From positions 1,245,532 through 1,309,531 of the forward strand of contig NZ_JAJUKH010000001.1 in assembly GCF_021538675.1 (NCBI RefSeq): a stretch of 64,000 bases of DNA. The letters run 5' to 3'. Numbering within the stretch: the stretch's first letter is position 1; every line of letters begins with the position of its first letter. Shown here one piece after another: positions 8,234 through 16,390 of this stretch. Position numbers and translations under genes: made by a program. A model generated the notes under the pieces. It searched no databases, was not told the origin of the DNA, and was given only the letters and a program-made list of their open reading frames with translations. The stretch is from Paenarthrobacter sp. AR 02 (lineage in GTDB: Bacteria; Actinomycetota; Actinomycetes; Actinomycetales; Micrococcaceae).

Positions 8234-9103
8234 GTGCCGCAAGACCACACCGCACAAGCTCTCGAAACCGAGGAACTCGTGCCGCCAGCTGAGCCACACG
8301 CCGCGCACGACACCAAGAAGGTGGAAACCCAGGCAGATCTCAGTGCTGAGATCCAGGCCATCGGCAACCGCTACGCCCAGGCCGTCAAGGACGGCAAGGG
8401 GCCCGAAACCATGCCGCGGCTGGACTACGCGCCGTACCGCAGCAGCATCCTGCGCCACCCCACCAAGAGCCTGCACCACGCGGACCCGGAGACCATCGAG
8501 CTCTACTCGCCGGCGTTCGGCCACCAGGATGTTCACGCGCTGGAATCGGACCTGACCATCCAGCACAACGGTGAACCCCAGGGTGAGCGCATCATCGTTG
8601 CCGGCCGAGTCCTCGATGGCGACGGACGCCCGGTTGCCGGCCAGCTCGTGGAAATCTGGCAGGCCAATGCCTCAGGCCGCTACATCCACAAGCGCGACCA
8701 GCACCCCGCCCCGCTGGACCCGAACTTCACCGGCGTCGGGCGTTGCATCACCGGCGCGGACGGTTCCTACAGCTTCACCACCATCAAGCCCGGCGCGTAC
8801 CCGTGGAAGAACCACCTGAACGCCTGGCGCCCGGCCCACATCCACTTCTCCATGTTCGGCTCGGAGTTCACCCAGCGCATCGTCACCCAGATGTACTTCC
8901 CGGGTGACCAGCTCTTCCCATTGGACCCCATCTACCAGTCGATCGTGGACCAGGACGCCCGCGACCGCCTCGTGGCCCAGTACGACCACGAACTGACCAG
9001 CCCTGAGTGGGCCCTCGGCTACAAGTGGGACATCATCCTGACCGGGTCCAAGCGGACCTGGACGGAAAACGAAGCATACGGCGACGCCGGGGACGAGGAG
9101 TAA
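8234..9103 (+). CDS. pcaH: Protocatechuate 3,4-dioxygenase, beta subunit
   Basis: 289-residue iron-bearing subunit of the intradiol dioxygenase that opens protocatechuate to 3-carboxy-cis,cis-muconate. The four Fe(III) ligands can be matched to the family by their spacing: Tyr150 (GRYIHK), Tyr189 (GAYPW), His202 and His204 (PAHIHFS). It starts with GTG 8234, 8 bases after AAAGGAG. The N-terminus has about 40 residues before the conserved core and is charged and polar, with no signal peptide. pcaG follows 4 bp downstream. Confidence 0.97.
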   Translation: MPQDHTAQALETEELVPPAEPHAAHDTKKVETQADLSAEIQAIGNRYAQAVKDGKGPETMPRLDYAPYRSSILRHPTKSLHHADPETIELYSPAFGHQDVHALESDLTIQHNGEPQGERIIVAGRVLDGDGRPVAGQLVEIWQANASGRYIHKRDQHPAPLDPNFTGVGRCITGADGSYSFTTIKPGAYPWKNHLNAWRPAHIHFSMFGSEFTQRIVTQMYFPGDQLFPLDPIYQSIVDQDARDRLVAQYDHELTSPEWALGYKWDIILTGSKRTWTENEAYGDAGDEE

Positions 9104-9107
9104 GCGC

Positions 9108-9707
9108 ATGAGCAAGCTGGCACCCACACCGGGCCAAACCGTAGGCCCGTTCTACGGCTACGCCCTTCCCTTTAATATGGACAACGAACTCCTGGCACCG
9201 GGCAGCCCGGGCAGCATCCGGCTCCAAGGAACTGTCTATGACGGCGCGGGGAACACCATCCCGGACGCCATCCTGGAAATCTGGCAGCCCGACTCCGAGG
9301 GCAACATTGTCCAGCGCACGGGCTCCCTGGTTCGTGACGGCTACACCTTCACCGGTTGGGGCCGCGGGGCCGTGGGCAACTCCGGCGTGTACACGTTCAC
9401 CACGGTCAACCCTGGGCCGCTTAAGGCTGGAGCGGCACCGTTCATCTCCGTGGCGGTCTTTGCCCGCGGCCTCATGAACCGCCTCTTCACCCGCGTGTAC
9501 CTGCCGGAAAATGAGGAAGCGCTGGCCAACGATCCGTTGCTGAGCTCCCTGGATCCCGAACGCCGCAAGACGCTGATCGCGCGCCGCGATCCCGACGGCG
9601 GCCTCACGTGGGACATCCGCCTGCAGGGCGGCGACGAAACCGTCTTCTTGGACTTCCAGCAGGACGGCTCGCTGGATCTGGCTTCCGGGGATCAGGCAAC
9701 CCCATGA
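9108..9707 (+). CDS. pcaG: Protocatechuate 3,4-dioxygenase, alpha subunit
   Basis: 199-residue structural partner of PcaH. The N-terminus (TPGQTVGPFYGYALPF) is the classic alpha-subunit opening, and the intradiol fold continues with LEIWQPDSEG and FTTVNPG. It lacks the beta-subunit His pair (AAPFISVAVFARG in place of PAHIHFS), as expected for the subunit that does not bind iron. It starts 4 bp after pcaH, and its stop overlaps the start of pcaB by ATGA. Confidence 0.97.
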   Translation: MSKLAPTPGQTVGPFYGYALPFNMDNELLAPGSPGSIRLQGTVYDGAGNTIPDAILEIWQPDSEGNIVQRTGSLVRDGYTFTGWGRGAVGNSGVYTFTTVNPGPLKAGAAPFISVAVFARGLMNRLFTRVYLPENEEALANDPLLSSLDPERRKTLIARRDPDGGLTWDIRLQGGDETVFLDFQQDGSLDLASGDQATP

Positions 9708-11119
9708 CCGACGGCGACTTCGGCCTCCTCAGCCCCGTTTCGGCGTCGTCCGCTGTGACGGCGTTGACGGGTGACCGTGCCGTGATCGCGGCAATCCTCG
9801 ACGTCGAAGCGGCTTGGACCGCTGTCCTCGAGGACGCCGGGCTGGCCCCGCAAGGGTCCGCCGCTGTGGTGGCCGAAGCCGCCGACGCCGGTCACTTCGA
9901 CCTGGCCCTCATCGCCCAACGCGCGCAGGGTGGTGGAAACCCGGTCATTCCATTACTCGGAGAACTCCGTGCCCGCGTCAAAGCCCTGGACATCACGGGT
10001 GGTGGCGCCGCCAAAGCCGTCCACACCTCGCTGACCAGCCAGGACGTCCTGGACTCCGCCCTGATGCTCCTCGCCAGCCGCACCGTCTCTGCGGTGCTGG
10101 CTGATGTCAGAGCAACGACGACGGCGCTCGCCACCTTGGCAGAACAGCATGCGGACACGCTGTGCGTCGGGAGGAGCCTGACGCAGCATGCCCTCCCGTA
10201 CACGTTCGGGCTCAAGGCAGCACAGTGGTTCCAGGGGGTTGCCGCGGCTTCCCGGCGACTGGAATCGTTGGAGTTGCCGGTCCAGTTCGGCGGTGCCGGC
10301 GGAACGCTTGCTTCCGGGGCAAAGCTGACAGCGGGTTCCGGCACAACGGCGTTCGCTCTTGCCGATGCCCTCGCCGCCAAGCTCGCCCTGACGTCCGCCC
10401 CGGCTCCGTGGCACACGAACCGCCTGTCGGTCACGTCGTTGGGAGACGGGCTCGCGGCCCTGATCGACTCCTTCGGCAAGATCGCCGCGGACCTGTTGTT
10501 CCTCAGCCGCCCCGAAGTAGCCGAACTCGGCGAACCTCTGGCTGCCGGGCGCGGCGTTTCCTCGGCCATGCCGCAGAAGCAGAACCCTGTGCTTTCAGTG
10601 CTGGTACGCAGTGCGGCGTTGCAGGCTCCCGGCCTTGCCTCGCAGCTGCACCTCGCAGCGGCCACCTTCAACGACGAACGCCCGGACGGCGCCTGGCACA
10701 GTGAATGGCCGGCCTTGCGCCAGTTGTTGGCACTGGCTGCCGGTGCGGCCGGCCACGTCCGCGAACTCACGGAAGGCCTGCGCGTTTTCCCTGACGCCAT
10801 GCGCCGGAACTTGGGGATTTCGGGTCCGCTGCTGCTCAGCGAAGGTGTGGCGGCCGCCGTCGCCCCTCTCCTGGGCGAGGACGGGAAGCAAAAGCTGCAG
10901 GCCGTCGTCGACGAAACCCTCGCCGTACCTGCCGCAGAGCAGGCGGACACCTACCGCAAGCTGCTTCGTGAGGCCGTACCGTCGGACAAGCTCTCCGACG
11001 CTGAGCTGGAGGCGCTCCTGGACCCCGCGAGCTACCTCGGCGAGGCACGCGAGATCAGCCGCCGGATCCTCGCCGCCTACTCCGATGACACTTCCACGAA
11101 AGGAGCCACCCGTGGCTAA
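9704..11119 (+). CDS. pcaB: 3-carboxy-cis,cis-muconate cycloisomerase
   Basis: 471-residue enzyme of the fumarase/argininosuccinate lyase superfamily that lactonises 3-carboxymuconate. The superfamily signature SSAMPQKQNPV is present, along with TSLTSQDVLDSA and the RTxxQHALP-like segment SLTQHALPYTFG. The true start is ATG 9704, overlapping the pcaG stop. The open frame extends further upstream, but that part runs inside pcaG. The 3' end overlaps the pcaD start by 8 bases. Confidence 0.95.
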   Translation: MTDGDFGLLSPVSASSAVTALTGDRAVIAAILDVEAAWTAVLEDAGLAPQGSAAVVAEAADAGHFDLALIAQRAQGGGNPVIPLLGELRARVKALDITGGGAAKAVHTSLTSQDVLDSALMLLASRTVSAVLADVRATTTALATLAEQHADTLCVGRSLTQHALPYTFGLKAAQWFQGVAAASRRLESLELPVQFGGAGGTLASGAKLTAGSGTTAFALADALAAKLALTSAPAPWHTNRLSVTSLGDGLAALIDSFGKIAADLLFLSRPEVAELGEPLAAGRGVSSAMPQKQNPVLSVLVRSAALQAPGLASQLHLAAATFNDERPDGAWHSEWPALRQLLALAAGAAGHVRELTEGLRVFPDAMRRNLGISGPLLLSEGVAAAVAPLLGEDGKQKLQAVVDETLAVPAAEQADTYRKLLREAVPSDKLSDAELEALLDPASYLGEAREISRRILAAYSDDTSTKGATRG

Positions 11120-11915
11120 GCCGACAGTCAAGGCAGTGCTGCTGTCTCCGCAGCGGGAACTGGGAGCCAAGCCGCTCTTGGTGGTTGGCCCGTCGCTGGG
11201 CACATCCACCGTGCTCTGGACAGAAACCGGAGCCCTTCTGGGCGATGAGTACGACGTCATCGGCTGGGACCTCCCCGGCCACGGCATCTCGCCGACCACC
11301 ACCGAAGGTTTCGATGTCGCGGAACTCGCGGACGCCGTCGTCGATCTTGTCGATTCAGTGAGCCCTGGAGCCACGTTCCACTATGCGGGGGTCTCCCTGG
11401 GCGGGGCCACCGGGCTGCAGCTCGGCCTCAAGCACGGCGACCGGCTCCGCAGCCTGTCCGTCCAATGCTCCGGACCCAAGCTCGGCACGCCCGAGGGGTG
11501 GCTGGAACGCGCGGAAACTGTCCGCAAGCTGGGCACGCCGGTGATGATCCAGGGTTCTGCTGAGCGTTGGTTCGGCCCAGGATTCATGGACCGCCAGCCG
11601 GAGATCAGCAGCCGGCTCCTGCACGCCCTCCGCGATGCCGACCGCTTCAGCTACTCATTCTGCTGCGAAGCCCTGGCTGCTTTCGATGTCCGCGAGCAGC
11701 TCGGGAGCATCACGGTCCCCACGCAGGCGATCGCCGGCGTCGAGGACAATGTGGCGCCGCCGTCCATGGCGGAAGAGACCGTCGCCGGTATCCGGGCGGG
11801 TGGCGGTTTCGCCGTGGCGGAAGCGCTCGACGGCGTGGGGCACCTGGCTCCGGCTGAGGCACCGGCCGTGGTGGCCGGGCTGATGCGGACCTTCATGAAG
11901 GAGAACGGACTGTGA
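11112..11915 (+). CDS. pcaD: 3-oxoadipate enol-lactonase
   Basis: 267-residue alpha/beta hydrolase that opens beta-ketoadipate enol-lactone. The nucleophile elbow is GVSLGGATG; DLPGHG and the late GVGHLAPAEAP supply the fold landmarks and the catalytic His. GTG 11112 lies 7 bases after AAAGGAG inside the end of pcaB. In several actinobacteria pcaD and pcaC are fused as pcaL. Here they are separate genes overlapping by 4 bases. Confidence 0.93.
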   Translation: MAKPTVKAVLLSPQRELGAKPLLVVGPSLGTSTVLWTETGALLGDEYDVIGWDLPGHGISPTTTEGFDVAELADAVVDLVDSVSPGATFHYAGVSLGGATGLQLGLKHGDRLRSLSVQCSGPKLGTPEGWLERAETVRKLGTPVMIQGSAERWFGPGFMDRQPEISSRLLHALRDADRFSYSFCCEALAAFDVREQLGSITVPTQAIAGVEDNVAPPSMAEETVAGIRAGGGFAVAEALDGVGHLAPAEAPAVVAGLMRTFMKENGL

Positions 11916-12379
11916 ATTCTGTAAACCCCGAGGGCATCGGCGCACCGCGGAACGGTGCCGTCCAACCGGATGCCACCGCCCAGGACATTTACGACGCCGG
12001 CATGGTTGTCCGGCGCGAAGTGCTGGGCGATGCGCACGTGGACCGTGCGAACGCCAACAAGGACTCCTTCACCGAGGACTACCAGGACATGATCACCAGG
12101 ATCGCGTGGGGTGGCATCTGGACGCGGCCCGGCCTGAGCCGGCAGATGCGTTCCGCGGTCACCCTCACGGCCTTGGTGGCGCACGGTCACTGGGAGGAGC
12201 TCGCCATGCATGTCCGGGCGGCCCTCAACAACGGACTCAGCAGGGACGAGATCAAGGAAATCCTGCTGCAGACGGCGATTTATTGCAGTGTGCCGTCGGC
12301 CAATTCAGCGTTCAAGACGGCCCAAAAGGTGTTCGCCGAGATCGACGCCTCCTCTGCCGACAGCCCCACCCCCAACTAA
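11912..12379 (+). CDS. pcaC: 4-carboxymuconolactone decarboxylase
   Basis: 155-residue CMD-family protein that decarboxylates 4-carboxymuconolactone. Conserved features include GGIWTRPGLSRQMRSAVTL, followed by ALNNGLSRDEIKEILLQTAIYC (split here to stay short: the Glu-Ile-Lys-Glu segment and the Tyr-Cys pair). GTG 11912 overlaps the pcaD stop. The stop codon lies within a 9-bp stem-loop that separates this gene from pcaF. Confidence 0.94.
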   Translation: MNSVNPEGIGAPRNGAVQPDATAQDIYDAGMVVRREVLGDAHVDRANANKDSFTEDYQDMITRIAWGGIWTRPGLSRQMRSAVTLTALVAHGHWEELAMHVRAALNNGLSRDEIKEILLQTAIYCSVPSANSAFKTAQKVFAEIDASSADSPTPN

Positions 12380-12392
12380 CCCTTTAGTTGGG
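12371..12392 (+). other. Hairpin over the pcaC stop codon
   Basis: CCCAACTAA (12371-12379) pairs perfectly with TTAGTTGGG (12384-12392) around a 4-base loop, and the pcaC stop is part of the stem. No T-run follows, so it is more likely an RNA processing or stability element than a full terminator. Confidence 0.5.
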
Positions 12393-12411
12393 CAAGCAGA
12401 AAGAGAAACCC

Positions 12412-13632
12412 ATGAACCAGGCATTTGTGTACGACGCCGTGCGCACGCCCTTCGGTAAGTTCGGTTCCGGCCTTGCCGCTGTCCGTCCCGACGACCTTGC
12501 CGCCCACGTGGTCCGCGAGTCCGTGAAGCGGGCGCCCGGGCTGGATGTTGAGCGGATCGACGAAGTGATGTTCGGCAACGCCAACGGTGCCGGCGAGGAA
12601 AACCGCAACGTGGCCCGAATGGCCACGCTGCTCGCGGGCCTGCCGGTCTCGATCCCCGGGACCACCGTCAACCGCCTCTGTGGTTCGTCGTTGGACGCTG
12701 CAATCATCGCGTCCCGGCAGATCAACGCCGGCGACGCCGAGCTGATGCTGGTGGGCGGCGCCGAATCCATGTCCCGCGCGCCGTGGGTGCTGCCCAAGAC
12801 CTCCAAGCCCTACCCCGCCGGCGACATGACCCTGGCGTCCACCACGCTGGGATGGCGGCTGGTGAACCCTGCCATGAACAAGGACTGGACCATTTCCCTG
12901 GGCGAGGCCACCGAGCGGCTCAGGGAGAAGTACGGGATCACCCGGGAACGCCAGGATGCTTTTGCGGCTGACTCGCACAACCTGGCCGATGCTGCGTGGA
13001 ACGAAGGGTTCTACGACAACCTTGTGACCGCGGTCCCCGGTACGGACTTGATGCGTGATGAGGGCATCCGCGCAGGTTCCTCCGCGGAGAAGCTGGCCGG
13101 CTTGAAGACAGTATTCCGGCCTGAGTCTGACGGGCCCGACGGCGGCACGGTCACCGCCGGGAACGCCTCGCCTTTGTCCGACGGTGCTTCGGCGGCGTGG
13201 ATCGGTTCGGAAGCCGCGTCCTCGATCCTTGGCTTGGAGCCGCTGGCCCGCATCGCAGGCCGGGGCGCGCACGGCAACGATCCCCAGTTCTTCGGGTACG
13301 CCCCGGTGGAGGCGGCCAACAAGGCCCTCGCGAAGGCGGGCATCGGCTGGGACCAAGTGGGCGCCGTCGAACTTAACGAAGCGTTTGCCGCGCAATCGCT
13401 GGCGTGCGTGGATGCGTGGGGGATCGACCCCTCAATCGTGAACCGGCATGGTGGTGCGATCGCCATGGGCCACCCGCTCGGTGCTTCCGGTACCCGGATC
13501 CTGGGCACGCTTGCCCGGTCTTTGCAGGCTTCCGGGCAGCGCTGGGGCGTCGCGGCGATCTGCATCGGTGTGGGTCAGGGCTTGGCCGTCGTGCTGGAAA
13601 ACGTAACCTCTGGTGTTTCGGAAGGAGCCTAA
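12412..13632 (+). CDS. pcaF: Beta-ketoadipyl-CoA thiolase
   Basis: 406-residue thiolase that cleaves 3-oxoadipyl-CoA to succinyl-CoA and acetyl-CoA. Active-site Cys90 is in NRLCGSSLDA. The C-terminal catalytic motifs are NEAFAAQ, GGAIAMGHPLGASG and a late Cys in AAICIGVGQG. The N-terminus AFVYDAVRTPFGKFG and the order within the operon fit PcaF. ATG 12412 is used, with a weak AAGAGAAA upstream; the earlier TTG at 12388 falls in the hairpin region. It precedes the CoA-transferase genes, reversed from the order of the reactions. Confidence 0.95.
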   Translation: MNQAFVYDAVRTPFGKFGSGLAAVRPDDLAAHVVRESVKRAPGLDVERIDEVMFGNANGAGEENRNVARMATLLAGLPVSIPGTTVNRLCGSSLDAAIIASRQINAGDAELMLVGGAESMSRAPWVLPKTSKPYPAGDMTLASTTLGWRLVNPAMNKDWTISLGEATERLREKYGITRERQDAFAADSHNLADAAWNEGFYDNLVTAVPGTDLMRDEGIRAGSSAEKLAGLKTVFRPESDGPDGGTVTAGNASPLSDGASAAWIGSEAASSILGLEPLARIAGRGAHGNDPQFFGYAPVEAANKALAKAGIGWDQVGAVELNEAFAAQSLACVDAWGIDPSIVNRHGGAIAMGHPLGASGTRILGTLARSLQASGQRWGVAAICIGVGQGLAVVLENVTSGVSEGA

Positions 13633-13637
13633 GGGCC

Positions 13638-14327
13638 ATGTTGAATTTCATTGACACTGTTGGCGAGGCCGTGGCCGGGATCAAGGACGGTTCCACGGTG
13701 ATGATCGGCGGGTTCGGCAATGCCGGGCAGCCGTTCGAGCTGATCGATGCGCTCATGGATTGCGGCGCGAAGGACCTGACCGTGGTGAACAACAACGCCG
13801 GCCAGGGTGACCAGGGCCTGGCACTGCTGATCAAGGAAGGGCGGGTCCGGAAAATGATTTGCTCGTTCCCGCGGCAGTCCGATTCCTGGCACTTCGACGC
13901 GAAATACCACGCCGGGGAGATTGAGCTGGAGCTCGTCCCGCAGGGCAACCTGGCCGAACGCATCCGTGCTGCCGGGGCCGGTATCGGCGGATTCTTCACG
14001 CCCACCGGGTACGGCACCACGCTGGCCGAGGGCAAAGAAACCCGGTTCCTCGACGGGAAATGGCAGGTGTTCGAGACGCCCATCCACGCCGACGTCGCCC
14101 TGATCAAGGCGCTCAAGGCCGATGGCAAGGGCAACCTCGTGTACCGCAAGACCGCCCGGAACTTTGGGCCCATCATGGCCGCCGCAGCGAAGAACACGAT
14201 TGTCCAGGTTTCGGAGATCGTGCCCACGGGCTCGCTGGATCCGGAGAACGTGGTGACCCCGGGGATTTACGTCAACAGTGTGGTCCGGGTGGACTCGGCT
14301 GCCGCTTTGAATGGAAAGGTGGCCTGA
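13638..14327 (+). CDS. pcaI: 3-oxoadipate CoA-transferase, subunit A
   Basis: 229-residue alpha subunit of the succinyl-CoA:3-oxoadipate CoA-transferase. The family-I signature MIGGFGNAGQPFELIDAL is near the N-terminus, followed by VVNNNAGQGD and the GGFFTPTGYGT segment. ATG 13638 follows GAAGGAG (about 10 bases). pcaJ starts 2 bp after its stop. Confidence 0.95.
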   Translation: MLNFIDTVGEAVAGIKDGSTVMIGGFGNAGQPFELIDALMDCGAKDLTVVNNNAGQGDQGLALLIKEGRVRKMICSFPRQSDSWHFDAKYHAGEIELELVPQGNLAERIRAAGAGIGGFFTPTGYGTTLAEGKETRFLDGKWQVFETPIHADVALIKALKADGKGNLVYRKTARNFGPIMAAAAKNTIVQVSEIVPTGSLDPENVVTPGIYVNSVVRVDSAAALNGKVA

Positions 14328-14329
14328 TC

Positions 14330-14995
14330 ATGGGCACGCAGACAAGCATCCAGACGTCCGAGAAGCCCTTGGGACGCGACGAACTCGCCCAGCTGGTTGC
14401 CCGCGACATTGCCCCGGGTTCCTTCGTGAACCTTGGCATCGGCCAGCCGACCCTGGTGTCCAACTACCTCACCGAGGAGCAGAACATCACCCTCCACACG
14501 GAGAATGGGATGCTCGGAATGGGCCCGGCTGCTGAGGGGGACGAGATCGACGGCGACCTGATCAACGCCGGAAAGATTCCGGTCACTGAGCTCCCTGGCG
14601 CGTCCTACTTCCACCACGCCGACTCGTTCGCGATCATGCGTGGCGGTCACCTGGACATCTGTGTCCTCGGCGCTTTCCAGGTCTCGGCCACGGGAGATCT
14701 CGCGAACTGGCACACCGGCGCCCCGGACGCGATTCCCGCCGTCGGAGGTGCCATGGACCTGGCCACCGGTGCCAAGGACGTGTTCGTGATGATGACCCTG
14801 CTGACCCGCGAAGGTGTATCCAAGCTCGTGGAACAGTGCACCTACCCCCTGACCGGCGTTGGCTGTGTCACGCGCGTGTACACCGACAAGGCCGTGTTCC
14901 TCACTGGTCCCGAAGGCGTCACCGTCCGTGAAACCTTCGGCTGCACGTTCGAGGAAATCCAGGAGCTCGTACCTCTGCCGCTGAAGGCTGCATAG
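14330..14995 (+). CDS. pcaJ: 3-oxoadipate CoA-transferase, subunit B
   Basis: 221-residue beta subunit. It carries the catalytic glutamate segment HTENGMLGMGP plus NLGIGQPTLVSNYL and ISVLGAFQ-like sequence (CVLGAFQVS). Together with PcaI it activates 3-oxoadipate to its CoA ester. The gene ends the catabolic run; a duplicated hairpin repeat follows directly, then the PcaR-like gene. Confidence 0.95.
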   Translation: MGTQTSIQTSEKPLGRDELAQLVARDIAPGSFVNLGIGQPTLVSNYLTEEQNITLHTENGMLGMGPAAEGDEIDGDLINAGKIPVTELPGASYFHHADSFAIMRGGHLDICVLGAFQVSATGDLANWHTGAPDAIPAVGGAMDLATGAKDVFVMMTLLTREGVSKLVEQCTYPLTGVGCVTRVYTDKAVFLTGPEGVTVRETFGCTFEEIQELVPLPLKAA

Positions 14996-15161
14996 TAGGC
15001 CCCACAAGTCGAACCGCTCCCGTTGTGAGGCCCGCTCTGCGGGGTATTTCGCGCATGAACCCCGCAGAGCAGGCCCCGCAAGTCGAACCGCTCCCGTTGT
15101 GGGGCCCGCTCTGCGGGGTATTTCGCGCGTGAACCCCGCATAGCAGGCCCCGCAACGCAGC
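14996..15161 (+). repeat. Intergenic hairpin repeat, family 1, tandem copy B
   Basis: Two near-identical units with a 74-bp period (CCCGTTGTG begins at 15019 and 15093). Each can fold by pairing GCGGGGTA-side sequence with ACCCCGC. They differ by a few substitutions (for example GAGG/GGGG and CAGAG/CATAG). They share the CCCGTTGTGAGGCCCGCT start and CAGAGCAGGCCCCGCAA end with copies at 5198 and 47637. They lie exactly between pcaJ and pcaR. Confidence 0.75.
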
Positions 15162-15176
15162 CTAGGATTGGTAACC

Positions 15177-15980
15177 ATGACCGATTCCGCAGTAACCCCT
15201 CAGGCCAGCGACCAGTATGTCCAGTCACTGGCCCGCGGGCTCGCCGTGATCCGGGCCTTTGACGCGAACAACCCGGTGATGACCCTGAGCGAAGTCGCTG
15301 CCCGGACGGACCTGACCCGCGCGACAGCCCGCAGGTTCCTGCACACCCTGGTTGAACTGGGCTACGTCCGCACCGACGGCAAGACCTTCGCGCTCACGGC
15401 CAAGGTGCTCCAGCTGGGCTACTCGTACCTGTCGGCCCTGTCGCTGCCGCAACTCGTCCAGCCGCACCTTGAGGAACTGAGCCTGAAGCTGGGGGAGTCC
15501 ACGTCGGCCGCGGTCCTGGACGGTCCGGACATCTTCTACGTGGCCCGTGTTGCTACGCGCCGGATCATGAACGTCGGGATTACGGTGGGCACCCGCTTCC
15601 CCGCCTACGCCACGTCCATGGGTCGCGTCCTGCTCGCCGGATTGCCGCCAGCCAAGCTTGAGGCCTACCTTTCGACGGCGGAACTCACCCCGCTCACGCC
15701 GCGAACCGTCGCCAGCGTGCCCGACTTGAGGGCCGCCGTCGAGCGTGTCCGTACGCAAGGCTGGTGCCTGCTCGATCAGGAGCTCGAACTCGGGCTGATG
15801 TCCATCGCGGCGCCCGTGTTCAACCACAACAACGGGGACAACGTCGCGGCCATCAACGTGTCATTGCAAGCGCAGGCGGTCGCAGCGCGGCCGGACCCGG
15901 AGAAGTACCTTGAATCCGTGCGCCAGGAAGTCGTGGCCGCGGCCAACGCGATCTCGCAGGACGTCTCCGCGAAGCACTGA
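15177..15980 (+). CDS. pcaR: IclR-family regulator, PcaR-like
   Basis: 267-residue IclR regulator. The N-terminus QSLARGLAVIRAFDANNP is characteristic of the PcaR/PcaU/PobR group. The winged helix covers about residues 15-75 (TRATARRFLHTL), and the effector domain includes FPAYATSMGRVLLAG and DQELELGLMSIAAPV. It probably senses protocatechuate or 3-oxoadipate and controls the operon it follows. ATG 15177 is preferred over the upstream TTG 15168. Confidence 0.85.
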   Translation: MTDSAVTPQASDQYVQSLARGLAVIRAFDANNPVMTLSEVAARTDLTRATARRFLHTLVELGYVRTDGKTFALTAKVLQLGYSYLSALSLPQLVQPHLEELSLKLGESTSAAVLDGPDIFYVARVATRRIMNVGITVGTRFPAYATSMGRVLLAGLPPAKLEAYLSTAELTPLTPRTVASVPDLRAAVERVRTQGWCLLDQELELGLMSIAAPVFNHNNGDNVAAINVSLQAQAVAARPDPEKYLESVRQEVVAAANAISQDVSAKH

Positions 15981-16000
15981 GTTTCTTTACAGCACCACAG

Positions 16001-16345
16001 CTACTTCCGGATCGCAGCCAACCGCGTTTCCAGGATCCGCCGGATCATAGAGTCGGGCACGGGGTTGTCCGCGGAAAACCGCAGTGTGCCGGGAGACCAC
16101 GAATATCCACCCAGCTCCTCCGACATCTCCGGGAGGATCTGCCCACTGAACGGGTACAGGGCCAGGTGCTTCTTGGTTTCGAGGACACTGAGGAAGCCCT
16201 TGCCGTCCACCAGCAGCGCCGGCATCCCGTAGCTGACTCCTTCTTCGGCGTCGGGAGCCAATTCACGGGCGATCTCGACGATCCGCTGCAGAATGACGCG
16301 GTTGTCGGCGTTGACAGTCTCCAGGTACTCAGTGACGGTTCCCAT
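16001..16345 (-). CDS. DUF1801 / YdhG-like small protein
   Basis: 114-residue cytosolic protein of the DUF1801 family (ferrous-iron-transport-like/YdhG fold). Visible features are the N-terminal helix YLETVNADNR, EGVSYGMPAL, a beta strand with LALYPFSG, and a C-terminal GTLRFSADNPVPDSMIRRIL. The biochemical role of the family is unknown. The start is the ATG complementary to 16343-16345; the longer open frame upstream runs into the divergent DUF2252 gene. It is convergent with pcaR. Confidence 0.75.
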   Translation of the reverse strand: MGTVTEYLETVNADNRVILQRIVEIARELAPDAEEGVSYGMPALLVDGKGFLSVLETKKHLALYPFSGQILPEMSEELGGYSWSPGTLRFSADNPVPDSMIRRILETRLAAIRK

Positions 16346-16390
16346 AGGGACATGGTTCACCACTGAAGGCCCGGATGCCACACTTATGCC

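Noticed and set aside
9892..10950. 352-codon minus-strand frame inside pcaB
   Set aside because: pcaB on the plus strand is complete with its signature; the antisense product is Ser/Arg/Ala-rich and has no family pattern.
13404..13637. Upstream extension of the pcaI frame into pcaF
   Set aside because: The family N-terminus begins at ATG 13638, which has a ribosome site; the extension is in another frame of pcaF.
14996..15161. Tandem 74-bp units considered as a CRISPR-like array
   Set aside because: Only two units, no unique spacers between them, no cas genes, and the same unit occurs singly elsewhere.
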